DNA of 64,000 nt, taken from assembly GCA_963741985.1 (NCBI GenBank), contig CAVUKD010000004.1:620001-684000 (forward strand). Direction: 5' to 3'. A program made the translations under genes and the position numbers. How positions within the stretch are numbered: position 1 is the stretch's first letter; every line of letters begins with the position of its first letter. Shown here one piece after another: positions 36,267 to 44,980 of this stretch. The stretch is from Cryomorpha sp963741985. Its GTDB lineage: Bacteria > Bacteroidota > Bacteroidia > Flavobacteriales_D > Cryomorphaceae. Below the pieces are notes generated by a model. It did not search any database. It saw only the letters and a list, made by a program, of their open reading frames with translations, and was not told the origin of the DNA.

Positions 36267-36634
36267 TTGGTATCTTTAGAATCTGACCATTCTTCGCATT
36301 GCACCATGCCTTCATTTGACCTAAGTACTTGTTCTGAAAATATTATCCACCGGTGTAATTTCTTTGATGACGCCCTGCGGTTGAAAGAATGTTAAGCTAA
36401 GTATTCAATTGCATACGGAGTCGCTCATCAGCGGGAGGCTCGTAAGGCCTATTGAACATTCTGGCTGAGATACAAGTCTATTCTTTTGACCGACTGGAAT
36501 AAAACATGAATTCTGTCTTTTTGTCATTTTATTTGACATAAAAAGTGTCAATCCTGCCCAAAAATCGATTTTTTCGGTATTGGTATAGTCCTTGAGTTAT
36601 GTCAAGCAATTACAAACCAAAAGCACAAACACAC
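36267..36634. other. dnaK upstream region
   Basis: About 370 bp without a gene. The right part carries the repeated TGTCA/TGACA element described separately and should include the dnaK promoter and leader. The left 200 bp show nothing recognisable. Confidence 0.5.
36522..36550. promoter_or_regulatory. Triple alternating TGTCA/TGACA element upstream of dnaK
   Basis: TGTCA (36522-36526), TGACA (36534-36538) and TGTCA (36546-36550) are each separated by exactly 7 nt, giving two overlapping 17-bp inverted repeats. The spacing and the place upstream of a major chaperone gene suggest a regulator-binding site. No regulator is assigned. Confidence 0.4.
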
Positions 36635-38542
36635 ATGAGTAAAATAATCGGAATTGACTTAGGAACGACGAACTCCTGCGTTTCAGTAATGGAAGGGAAT
36701 GAACCCGTAGTTATTGCAAACAGCGAAGGAAAACGTACAACGCCATCTATAGTCGCTTTTGTAGAAGGTGGAGAACGAAAAGTGGGTGATCCCGCCAAAC
36801 GACAGGCAATTACAAATCCCGAAAAAACAATTTCCTCAATCAAACGATTCATGGGTAACTCCTTTGATGAGGTGAAAAAAGAAATAGCACGGGTACCTTA
36901 TAAAGTAGTAAAAGGTGATAACAACACGCCACGCGTTCAGATAGACGACCGCCAGTATACACCGCAAGAGATTTCTGCAATGATTCTTCAAAAAATGAAG
37001 AAAACTGCCGAAGATTTTCTTGGAACAAGTGTATCTGAAGCCGTTATTACAGTACCGGCATACTTTAATGACTCGCAACGTCAGGCTACAAAAGAAGCTG
37101 GAGAGATTGCCGGATTGAAAGTACGTCGTATTATCAACGAACCTACCGCAGCCGCTTTAGCTTATGGTCTCGACAAGAAATCGGAAGATATAAAAGTAGT
37201 GGTATTTGACCTTGGTGGTGGTACCCACGATGTGTCTATCCTCGAATTAGGCGATGGCGTTTTTGAAGTACTCTCTACAGATGGTGACACTCACCTAGGT
37301 GGTGATGACTTCGACCACGAAATAATAAACTGGTTGGTTGCAGAATTTAAAAACGATAACGGACTCGACCTAACAAAAGATCCAATGGCGCTTCAGCGTT
37401 TGAAAGAAGCTGCTGAAAAAGCGAAGATTGAATTGTCGAGCTCAAGCTCTACTGAGATCAACCTGCCATACATTATGCCAGTGGATGGTGTACCAAAACA
37501 CTTGGTGAAAACACTGACACGTTCAAAATTTGAGCAACTCTGTGATTCTTTGATCAAAAGATCAATTGAGCCTTGCACCAAAGCTTTGAAAGCTGCCGGA
37601 TTGAGCAAAGGGGACATCAACGAAGTAATTCTCGTTGGTGGATCTACACGAATTCCTGCGGTTCAGGAAGCCGTTAAGAAGTTCTTTGGAAAAGAGCCGT
37701 CAAAAGGTGTAAACCCCGACGAAGTAGTATCGATTGGTGCTGCCATTCAAGGGGGTGTATTAACAGGTGAAGTGAAAGATGTTCTTCTTCTCGACGTTAC
37801 TCCACTATCATTGGGTATCGAAACAATGGGAAGTGTTTTCACAAAATTGATCGACGCGAATACAACGATTCCAACTAAGAAATCGGAAACATTCTCAACA
37901 GCGTCAGATAATCAACCATCTGTAGATATTCACGTATTGCAAGGTGAGCGACCAATGGCAAACGACAACCGTTCAATCGGACGTTTCCAATTGACCGATA
38001 TTCCACCTGCACCACGCGGTACACCTCAGATTGAAGTAACCTTCGACATCGACGCCAACGGTATTATGAACGTAAGCGCGAAAGACAAGGCTACAGGTAA
38101 GGAGCAATCCATCCGAATTGAAGCTTCAAGCGGACTGACCGATGCCGAAATCGAGAAAATGAAGAAAGAGGCGGAAGCCAACTCTGAAGCTGACAAACAA
38201 GCCAAAGAGAAGGTAGAAACCATGAACAAAGCAGATGCATTGATTTTTCAAACGGAAAAACAATTGAAAGAATTCGGTGACAAAATACCGGCTGACAAAA
38301 AACAGCCTATCGAAGATGCGTTGGCAGAGTTGAAAAAAGCACACGAATCGCAAGATATCGAAGCTACAGCCGCTGCTACCGAAAAACTGAATACTGTTTT
38401 CCAGGCCGCTTCGCAGGATATGTACAACGCACAGCAACAACCACAGGGCGATGCCTCTGAAAATGGATCTGCTGATGCAAATGCCGAAGGTGACGAAGAA
38501 GTAACCGATGTGGACTTCGAAGAAGTAAAAGACGAGAAATAA
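36635..38542 (+). CDS. dnaK: Molecular chaperone DnaK (Hsp70)
   Basis: I use the internal ATG at 36635 (635 aa), where the protein begins MSKIIGIDLGTTNSCV like other DnaK proteins; an ATG 36 bp upstream would add an unrelated head. The nucleotide-binding domain (about 1-380) shows FDLGGGTHDVSILEL and ILVGGSTRIPAVQ. The beta substrate-binding domain and helical lid follow, with the acidic DVDFEEVKDEK end. The His in GGGTHDV, where E. coli has Phe, is as I recall it from flavobacterial DnaK. It refolds proteins with a DnaJ partner and GrpE; grpE is not in the window. Confidence 0.97.
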   Translation: MSKIIGIDLGTTNSCVSVMEGNEPVVIANSEGKRTTPSIVAFVEGGERKVGDPAKRQAITNPEKTISSIKRFMGNSFDEVKKEIARVPYKVVKGDNNTPRVQIDDRQYTPQEISAMILQKMKKTAEDFLGTSVSEAVITVPAYFNDSQRQATKEAGEIAGLKVRRIINEPTAAALAYGLDKKSEDIKVVVFDLGGGTHDVSILELGDGVFEVLSTDGDTHLGGDDFDHEIINWLVAEFKNDNGLDLTKDPMALQRLKEAAEKAKIELSSSSSTEINLPYIMPVDGVPKHLVKTLTRSKFEQLCDSLIKRSIEPCTKALKAAGLSKGDINEVILVGGSTRIPAVQEAVKKFFGKEPSKGVNPDEVVSIGAAIQGGVLTGEVKDVLLLDVTPLSLGIETMGSVFTKLIDANTTIPTKKSETFSTASDNQPSVDIHVLQGERPMANDNRSIGRFQLTDIPPAPRGTPQIEVTFDIDANGIMNVSAKDKATGKEQSIRIEASSGLTDAEIEKMKKEAEANSEADKQAKEKVETMNKADALIFQTEKQLKEFGDKIPADKKQPIEDALAELKKAHESQDIEATAAATEKLNTVFQAASQDMYNAQQQPQGDASENGSADANAEGDEEVTDVDFEEVKDEK

Positions 38543-38572
38543 ACCGAGGTTTATTTCATGCAGTGAAACAAT

Positions 38573-38602
38573 GAGCGACTCCGTGAGGGGTCGCTTTTTT
38601 TT
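38573..38602 (+). terminator. Terminator of dnaK
   Basis: An 8-bp stem (GCGACTCC with GGGGTCGC, one wobble, 4-nt loop GTGA) is followed by eight T, about 30 bp after the dnaK stop codon. Confidence 0.85.
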
Positions 38603-38750
38603 ATGCCAAATAATAGAAATAAACCGTCTTATGATGAAATCTCATAATCGAATATAAACATGAAGTAAAATTCCTTGTTATGATGAGCAAAAGTTTATTT
38701 TTTATTGGATGAATTTCCCAATTAATATTCACCCCCACCCTCTTTTATAC

Positions 38751-38758
38751 TAAATTTG
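38751..38758 (+). promoter_or_regulatory. -7 promoter element of ctaA
   Basis: TAAATTTG, a full match to TAnnTTTG, ends 6 bp before the ATG at 38765. Such close spacing would give a very short or absent leader, and it marks that ATG as the intended ctaA start. Confidence 0.4.
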
Positions 38759-38814
38759 CACCCGATGATTCGCAGCGCAGAAGAAAACACAAACGCGCCA
38801 TTGCCATCTGGCTT

Positions 38815-39831
38815 TTGGTGGGTGTTTTTATGATAATGATTCAGGTTTTGCTGGGCGGAATTACGCGTCTCACAGGTTCAGGACTTTCTATTACCGAGTG
38901 GGATCCGATCATGGGAATGATTCCGCCGCTTAATCATCAAGACTGGATGATAGCGTTTCAGAAGTACCAACAAACGCCGCAATCTTTACTTCTCAACTCT
39001 GACTTTACACTTTCGCAATTTAAAAACATTTTTTTCTGGGAATGGTTTCACCGTTTCTGGGCGCGTTCTCTCGGAATCGTTTTCTTAATTCCTTTTATCT
39101 ATTTTCTGGTTAAAAAATGGTTTACCAAAGCCATGACCAAACCAATGATTATCCTGTTTTTACTTGGCGGACTGCAAGGTCTCGTGGGGTGGATAATGGT
39201 GGCCAGCGGATTGACCGGCGATCGCGTGAGTGTGGATCATTACAAACTGGCAGCTCATTTTATTTCGGCTATGATCCTGCTCTGCTATACGCTTTGGTTT
39301 GCAATGACTTTGCTTTTCAGCGAAAGCAATAAAACACACGCACCCAAACTCCGCCACTTTACATTAGTTGTACTGGTCGTTTTGGGTATTCAGCTTGTTT
39401 ATGGTGCCTTTATGGCTGGCTTGCACGCTGCGCTTGCCGCTTCGACGTGGCCTGGTGTGAACGGGCAATTTTTTCCAACAATCTTTTTTGGTGGCGATCC
39501 ATGGTTGTATTCGATATCGGGTTCGCTGATTAATGTTCAGTGGATTCACCGTGGAATGGCGTATATACTTGCAATTCTCATTGTTTTCTGGTGGATCAAA
39601 GCACGGAGAACTACAAAAAATCAGCCTCTTTCCCGGCTTGCCATCGTTCCAATTATTTTGGTTTTGATTCAAATTACGCTCGGGGTTCTGACGGTTTTGA
39701 ATAGTACTACCAAGATTCCTGTTACTTGGGCTGTGCTGCATCAATTTAATGGGATGCTTTTGTTGATTTCGATCTTTATCGGATATTTTTTATTGACAAA
39801 AAAGATTGAAAATACCGTTCCTGTTGGTTGA
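38815..39831 (+). CDS. ctaA: Heme A synthase, COX15/CtaA family (5' end frameshifted)
   Basis: The intact frame from a TTG at 38815 gives 338 residues. It has about eight membrane helices and the family motifs ITRLTGSGLSITEWDPI, WEWFHRFWAR, VDHYKLAAHF, QWIHRGMAY and VLHQFNG, whose His residues ligate heme. It oxidises heme O to heme A for cytochrome oxidase in the inner membrane. Homology-like sequence continues upstream in the same frame (KHKRAIAIWLL) but no ATG exists there. The only suitable ATG, at 38765, is in the neighbouring frame and would join if the AAAA tract near 38782-38785 had one more A. So the true gene probably starts at 38765. Confidence 0.85.
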   Translation: MVGVFMIMIQVLLGGITRLTGSGLSITEWDPIMGMIPPLNHQDWMIAFQKYQQTPQSLLLNSDFTLSQFKNIFFWEWFHRFWARSLGIVFLIPFIYFLVKKWFTKAMTKPMIILFLLGGLQGLVGWIMVASGLTGDRVSVDHYKLAAHFISAMILLCYTLWFAMTLLFSESNKTHAPKLRHFTLVVLVVLGIQLVYGAFMAGLHAALAASTWPGVNGQFFPTIFFGGDPWLYSISGSLINVQWIHRGMAYILAILIVFWWIKARRTTKNQPLSRLAIVPIILVLIQITLGVLTVLNSTTKIPVTWAVLHQFNGMLLLISIFIGYFLLTKKIENTVPVG

Positions 39832-40185
39832 AAAGAAGACCGCCATATCCAAAACACATTAAAAAACTGATAAAAGTACAGACCGGTTTTTGAAACCTGG
39901 AAGGTCTCGTCAGTTGGAGAATTTCAAATTCTATTCTAAGCCTGAAGATTAACTGCCATCGCTATAAATTTCTTACTTTTGATCCCGAATTTGTGGTAAA
40001 TCATAAACTATTAAAGATAAGATTGACTTAAATTGAAATCGAAGGTTAAAATTCTAACGTAAGTATTTAAAAATCGGATTTCTAAAAACACAAAAAATCA
40101 TTAAAGCACTTTGAATAGACACTTATCTGAACTATTTCGAGTTAAGCCTAATCAGAATTTAGCGTAAGCATCAAAATAAATACGG
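39832..40185. other. Intergenic region upstream of the mevalonate operon
   Basis: No gene is visible. It contains an imperfect palindromic repeat (39880-39906) and a possible -7 element TACTTTTG (39974-39981) about 205 bp before the HMG-CoA reductase gene. Confidence 0.45.
39880..39906. repeat. Imperfect palindromic repeat with AAACCTGG core
   Basis: AGACCGGTTTTTGAAACCTGG followed by AAGGTCT forms nested inverted arms (AGACC/GGTCT and GGTTT/AAACC). It shares the AAACCTGG-AGGT core with the element at 54484-54548 and looks like a decayed copy of the same dispersed element. Confidence 0.4.
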
Positions 40186-41553
40186 ATGAAAAACAAATCA
40201 CAGTTTATAAACGGATTTTCGAAAAACAATAGCGAGGGAAAACTCAAAATTGTGAGTGAGTTCTTTGAGAACAGAGATGAAGCACTGAGCCAGCTCAAGA
40301 GCTTTCATCATCAGGACGAAAAATTCCAGGAACTCATTGAAGAGTTTAGCGAAAACACGATTTCCAATTTTCATTTGCCCTATAGTGTTGCTCCCAATTT
40401 TTTGATCAACGATAAAGTGTATACCGTTCCGATGGTGATTGAGGAAAGCTCTGTTGTAGCGGCTGCATCTAAAAGTGCTAAGTTTTGGTTCGACCACGGT
40501 GGTTTTAAAACCGAAATCGTCGGAACTGAAAAAATCGGTCAGGTACATTTTGTTTGGAAAGACGATGTGGCATTGCTTAAAAGCAAATTCAGCGAACTAA
40601 AAGAAGTGCTTACTCAAGCTGTTGAAACCCTTACGGAAAATATGCGCAAGCGCGGTGGCGGCCTTCTGAATATCGAGCTTAAAGATCTGAGCAATAAAGA
40701 GCCCGGGTTGATGCAGCTTTTTTGCACCTTCGATACCAAAGACTCGATGGGAGCCAATTTTATAAACTCCTGCCTTGAGCAATTTGCAGCTACCTTTAAA
40801 GAGTGGTACAAAAAGCAAGATGATTTTTCCGGCGAAGGTCTGGATATTATCATGTGTATTCTTTCAAATCTAACCCCCAATTGCAAAGTAAGATGCTGGG
40901 TAGAAACGGAAATTGAAAACTTCGATGATTTGGTACCCGGAATGTCAGGAGCTTTATTTGCGAAACGCTTTCAAATGGGTGTGCGCATTGCCGAGGTTGA
41001 CCCATATCGGGCTGCCACTCATAACAAAGGAATTTTCAACGGTGTAGATGCCGTGGTTTTGGCCAGCGGAAATGATTTTAGAGCGGTAGAAGCTTGCGGC
41101 CACGCTTCCGCAAATCGCGATGGCCACTACTCGCCCCTCTCCCACGTAACAGTAACGGATAATAAGATGAAGTTTATGCTGGAGCTTCCCATTTCTCTTG
41201 GTGTTGTAGGCGGACTTACAAATCTTCATCCGCTTGTGAAATTGTCTTTGGAATTGCTGGGACATCCTTCTGCTGAGGAATTGATGGGTATAGCTGCCGC
41301 TTCCGGATTGGCCAATAATTTCGCCGCAGTAAAATCACTCGTTACCATTGGTATTCAGGAAGGACACATGAAAATGCACCTTTTCAATATAATGAAACAA
41401 TTGGAAGTTCCGGAAAAATACAAAGCATCTATCGTAGATTATTTCAAACACCACAAGGTATCCGTTTCTGCCGTTCGAAATGTTTTTGCTGAACTTGTTC
41501 TTTCGGGGGAAAAATCCGGTAAAGACGCAGTAGCAAATCGGCAAAACAACTGA
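40186..41553 (+). CDS. mvaA: Hydroxymethylglutaryl-CoA reductase, class II (degradative-type sequence)
   Basis: The 455-residue protein matches class II HMG-CoA reductases. It shows the DSMGANFINSCLE motif, the EACGHASANRDGHYSPLSH region with the catalytic Lys/Asp environment, and LGVVGGLTNLHPLVKLSL, with a mobile C-terminal helical flap. No membrane domain is present. Although the family name is degradative, its position directly before three mevalonate-pathway genes shows a biosynthetic role: reduction of HMG-CoA to mevalonate for isoprenoids. The next gene starts 6 bp downstream. Confidence 0.93.
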   Translation: MKNKSQFINGFSKNNSEGKLKIVSEFFENRDEALSQLKSFHHQDEKFQELIEEFSENTISNFHLPYSVAPNFLINDKVYTVPMVIEESSVVAAASKSAKFWFDHGGFKTEIVGTEKIGQVHFVWKDDVALLKSKFSELKEVLTQAVETLTENMRKRGGGLLNIELKDLSNKEPGLMQLFCTFDTKDSMGANFINSCLEQFAATFKEWYKKQDDFSGEGLDIIMCILSNLTPNCKVRCWVETEIENFDDLVPGMSGALFAKRFQMGVRIAEVDPYRAATHNKGIFNGVDAVVLASGNDFRAVEACGHASANRDGHYSPLSHVTVTDNKMKFMLELPISLGVVGGLTNLHPLVKLSLELLGHPSAEELMGIAAASGLANNFAAVKSLVTIGIQEGHMKMHLFNIMKQLEVPEKYKASIVDYFKHHKVSVSAVRNVFAELVLSGEKSGKDAVANRQNN

Positions 41554-41559
41554 TTTAGA

Positions 41560-42450
41560 ATGAAGTTCTACGCTTCCGGCAAATTGCTGCTTTTTGGAGA
41601 ATATTTGGTTTTGCGCGGTGCGGAGTGTCTGGCTATTCCCTTGAAATACGGACAAAGTCTGGAAGTAGAAAAGCGTGAGGATGAAGACGTAAACTGGATA
41701 AGCCAGACGGATGAGGAAACCTGGTTTTCTGCACGCTTTTCAAAAGAGCTTGAAATCATTAAGAGTACAGACACCAAAAAGGCTAATGTAATCGGTGAAC
41801 TTTTGATGCATCTAAAGTTGGAAGATAATTCCCTTTTTCAAACGGGTCTGGATTTCAAAACAAATACTGATTTCCCTACCGAATGGGGTTTTGGAACCAG
41901 TTCGACTCTTGTGGCATTATTGTCACAATGGAGTGGAGTGGCTCCTTTTGTAATTTTAGAAAACACTTTTGGTGGCTCGGGATATGATGTAGCCTGCGCT
42001 TCGGCCGAGACACCGATTTTGTATAAAAGGCAGAATAATGAGATCGTCCCGGTTAGCCTATCACCAGCGGTTACCTCAAAAATCCTTTTTATTTATAGCG
42101 GCCAAAAACAGGAAACAAAATCCGAGATACTGCGGTTCAAAACGCTCGAACTACCCGATTTAGCAGTTGAAAAAAAGAATAAAACTGTAGAGAAGGCAGC
42201 CAACGCAACCCATATTGAGACTTTTGAAAATTGCATGAATGAAAGTGAAAATCAACTTTCGGAAATTCTGCAACTGCCGACGATTAAGTCAGATAAGTTT
42301 GACGATTATCCATACGCCGTCAAATCGCTCGGTGCGTGGGGCGGTGATTTTTTTATGGTAACGTACCGAGATGAAACCACTGCACGGAAATATTTTACTG
42401 AAAAGGGTTTTCCTATTCAATTTACGTACCCCGAACTGATCAAAAGATAA
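41560..42450 (+). CDS. GYDIA-type GHMP kinase, probable phosphomevalonate kinase
   Basis: The 296-residue protein has the GHMP N-terminal ASGKLLLFGEYLVLRG motif, a WGFGTSSTLVALL glycine-rich ATP loop (about residues 108-120) and GGSGYDVACA (about 138-147), the motif for which the flavobacterial GYDIA group is named. The C-terminal GAWGGDFF segment is the third GHMP motif. In an operon with HMG-CoA reductase, mevalonate kinase-like and decarboxylase genes, the missing step is phosphorylation of phosphomevalonate, so that is its likely reaction. Its stop codon directly abuts the next start. Confidence 0.85.
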   Translation: MKFYASGKLLLFGEYLVLRGAECLAIPLKYGQSLEVEKREDEDVNWISQTDEETWFSARFSKELEIIKSTDTKKANVIGELLMHLKLEDNSLFQTGLDFKTNTDFPTEWGFGTSSTLVALLSQWSGVAPFVILENTFGGSGYDVACASAETPILYKRQNNEIVPVSLSPAVTSKILFIYSGQKQETKSEILRFKTLELPDLAVEKKNKTVEKAANATHIETFENCMNESENQLSEILQLPTIKSDKFDDYPYAVKSLGAWGGDFFMVTYRDETTARKYFTEKGFPIQFTYPELIKR

Positions 42451-43497
42451 ATGGAAAACATCCAACCTCGACCTACATTTTCATGGAAATGTCCATCGAA
42501 TATCGCCATCGTGAAATATTGGGGTAAAAAACCAAATCAGATTCCGTGTAATTCTTCATTGAGTATGACGCTGTCTGAGTCGTATACCAAAACGACGCTG
42601 GAACTTTTGGATAAAAAATCTACTTCAGGAATCGAATTGGATTATTTCTTTGAAAACCAAAAGAATAGTGTTTTTGAAAATCGGATTCAGAAATATCTTA
42701 AGGAGCAGCAAAGTCATTTTTCATTTTTGAAAGATTTTGCGCTTCGGATTCATTCCAGAAACAGTTTTCCACATTCGGCAGGTATCGCATCTTCAGCTTC
42801 GGCTTTTGGAGCATTAGCATTGACATTGTTGGATGCCGCTGATCATTTTTCGCGAAAGCGAGACCCAGATGATTTTATAAAGACGGCTTCAAATCTGGCG
42901 CGTCTCGGTAGCGGAAGTGCTTGTAGATCGCTCTTTCCAGGCTTTGCCGAATGGGGTGAAAATAAATCTATGCCTGCCTCCTCAGACGTATGTGCAACAG
43001 GTGTTACAGATATTCACGCGAATTTTCAAAAGATGCACGATGCAATCCTAATAGTTGAAAGTGACCCGAAGAAGGTTTCAAGCAGTGCCGGGCACTCGCT
43101 TATGAACGGACACCCATATGCTGAAAACCGTTTTGCGCAAGCAAATAACCGAACTTCTGAACTATTGGAAATTTTGGCAACCGGCGATTTTGAAAAATTT
43201 ATTGCCATTACAGAATCGGAAGCATTAACTTTGCACGCCATGATGATGACCTCGGGAAGCCATTATATGTTAATGAAACCGGCAACCATTGCGGTCATTG
43301 AAAAAATTATTGATTTCAGAAGAGAAACCAATATTCCGATTTGCTATACACTCGATGCCGGCCCCAATGTGCATGTGCTATATGCTGATACGGATAAAAA
43401 TCACGTGAATAACTTCTTAAACAAAGCGCTTGACGGGAGCGTTAAGGAGATTATATTTGACCAATTGGGTAAAGGGCCCGAAAGATTAGTACGTTAA
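42451..43497 (+). CDS. mvaD: Diphosphomevalonate decarboxylase
   Basis: The 348-residue GHMP-fold protein shows CPSNIAIVKYWGK near the N-terminus (about residues 14-27), the PHSAGIASSASAFGALA phosphate loop (about 110-126), RLGSGSACRSLFPGFAEW, and the catalytic region with LDAGPNVHVLY (about 305). These are characteristic for the decarboxylase that turns diphosphomevalonate into isopentenyl diphosphate. It starts immediately after the GYDIA kinase stop and is followed after 9 bp by the mevalonate kinase-like gene. Confidence 0.93.
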   Translation: MENIQPRPTFSWKCPSNIAIVKYWGKKPNQIPCNSSLSMTLSESYTKTTLELLDKKSTSGIELDYFFENQKNSVFENRIQKYLKEQQSHFSFLKDFALRIHSRNSFPHSAGIASSASAFGALALTLLDAADHFSRKRDPDDFIKTASNLARLGSGSACRSLFPGFAEWGENKSMPASSDVCATGVTDIHANFQKMHDAILIVESDPKKVSSSAGHSLMNGHPYAENRFAQANNRTSELLEILATGDFEKFIAITESEALTLHAMMMTSGSHYMLMKPATIAVIEKIIDFRRETNIPICYTLDAGPNVHVLYADTDKNHVNNFLNKALDGSVKEIIFDQLGKGPERLVR

Positions 43498-43506
43498 AAT
43501 TACTGA

Positions 43507-44445
43507 ATGGATCGTTTCAATTCGAAGGTTTTACTTTTTGGCGAGTACAGCACGCTGTACAATAGCATGGCTCTTGTAATTCCTTACGACCGTTTTTCGG
43601 GTCAGCTTACTTTTGATTTGGAAGGCGATATCAGTCCTTTCGCAACACGCTCGAATGAATACCTAAAAAAGTTTTCAGGATTTATAGCCAGCCATCTTGA
43701 TGAGGAGTTCGTACTTGAAGTAAAACGGTTTGAGTGGGAAATCGAAAACGGACTGTTTTTCAAAAGCGATATTCCGCAAGGCGCCGGTCTTGGTAGTTCG
43801 GGAGCATTGGTTGCCGCCATTTTTCTGCGCTATATGGTCAAGGCCAAATATCTGAAGGATGAGTTGAAAATGATGACTGCGGAGACTATTCAAAAGCTAA
43901 AGCTGAAGTTAGCAGAAATGGAGTCCTTCTTTCATGGCACAAGTTCAGGTCTCGATCCTTTGAGTATTATTCTGAACCAGCCGATTCTGTACAGGAATGC
44001 CAACGACGTTGCGCCGGTTACCATTCCGGATAAAAAGGAAGATGGCAAGCATGTAATTTTCTTGCTGAATACCGGCATTGAGCGCCAAACGTCAAAAATG
44101 GTAACTCAGTTTAAGAATCTTTGCAAAGAGGATGCTTATAAGAAAAAAGTAGATGGAGACCTTACCACCTATACCAACGACAGCATTCACTCTTTCTTGA
44201 GAGAAGACACTCAAAGTTTGTATCAAAATCTCGATAAGTTGATTCATTTCCAGCTAGATGAAATGAATTTTTTAATTCCTCCGTCTTTTCAAAAATCGAT
44301 TACTACCGGACTGGACAATGGAGATTATTTCTTGAAAATATGTGGCGCTGGTGGGGGTGGTTTTATGCTCGGTTTTACCGAAAATTGGTCGGCAACACAG
44401 GAGCAATTAAAAGGAAGTGATTTAGAGGTTATTTATCGGTATTGA
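43507..44445 (+). CDS. Mevalonate kinase-like GHMP kinase
   Basis: The 312-residue protein has the three GHMP motifs: NSKVLLFGEYSTLY (about 5-18), DIPQGAGLGSSGALVAA (about 90-107) and KICGAGGGGFMLGF (about 278-291). The FHGTSSGLDPL segment carries the catalytic Asp typical of mevalonate kinases. It should phosphorylate mevalonate, completing the set with its three upstream neighbours. No terminator is obvious after it; a decayed gene follows. Confidence 0.88.
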   Translation: MDRFNSKVLLFGEYSTLYNSMALVIPYDRFSGQLTFDLEGDISPFATRSNEYLKKFSGFIASHLDEEFVLEVKRFEWEIENGLFFKSDIPQGAGLGSSGALVAAIFLRYMVKAKYLKDELKMMTAETIQKLKLKLAEMESFFHGTSSGLDPLSIILNQPILYRNANDVAPVTIPDKKEDGKHVIFLLNTGIERQTSKMVTQFKNLCKEDAYKKKVDGDLTTYTNDSIHSFLREDTQSLYQNLDKLIHFQLDEMNFLIPPSFQKSITTGLDNGDYFLKICGAGGGGFMLGFTENWSATQEQLKGSDLEVIYRY

Positions 44446-44504
44446 TTCCATCCACGTTCTGGAATACGCTTATTAAATCTACCGTGAATTTTAAAAAGTA
44501 CGGC

Positions 44505-44808
44505 ATGAAAAATAGTTTTCTTTTTATGCTCGTTTTCTTCTTGGGTTTTCAAAGACCGCTTTCGAACCGGACGATTCAGAAAATCAAAAATCCATAAAAG
44601 CTCAAAATTTCTATTATGCCGAAGGCACTTATCAATATGGACATATGACGATCTACCTTTACAGGAAAAAATCCGTAATCACACACCTGTTTTCTACCAA
44701 AAAATGGGGTTGAAATATCAGTTGAATGATGATCTATTTGTTGGGATTACCCGCCTCGATTATTCCTTTCACATTTCCGATTTTGTGGAATGGACGGTAG
44801 GTTATTAG
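44505..44808 (+). pseudogene. Remnant of a PagL-like acyloxyacyl hydrolase / outer-membrane barrel gene
   Basis: An ATG at 44505 begins a signal-peptide-like stretch (MKNSFLFMLVFFLGF), but the frame stops after 31 codons. In a second frame the sequence EPDDSENQKSIKAQ, FYYAEGTYQYGHM resembles a mature N-terminus. In a third frame the last ~40 codons read MGLKYQLNDDLFVGITRL, then HISDFVEWTVGY before a TAG at 44806. That end resembles the C-terminal strands of lipid A deacylase-like barrels. At least two frame changes and an internal loss make it non-functional. The family match is from motif memory, so moderate. Confidence 0.5.
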
Positions 44809-44980
44809 ATAATGTGGAGCAATCCACATCGATGATGAATGACTATTTAGCTTAAATATAGCCACTTAATCTATTTCCCTTCTTTCAGCCTGATTGAAAT
44901 ATTCTTGGGTATAAGAACTTGGGAGATTCTTCCAAATTTCTTCAAAATTGGTTTGGTCCTTTGCCTTTTAAAGAAGCACA

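Noticed and set aside
36599..36634. Upstream ATG of dnaK
   Set aside because: It adds a 12-residue head that DnaK proteins do not have; the second Met gives the conserved MSKIIGIDLG start.
36681..37250. His in the DnaK GGGTHDV motif as an inactivating change
   Set aside because: As I recall, flavobacterial DnaK proteins commonly carry this His, so it is not a sign of loss of function.
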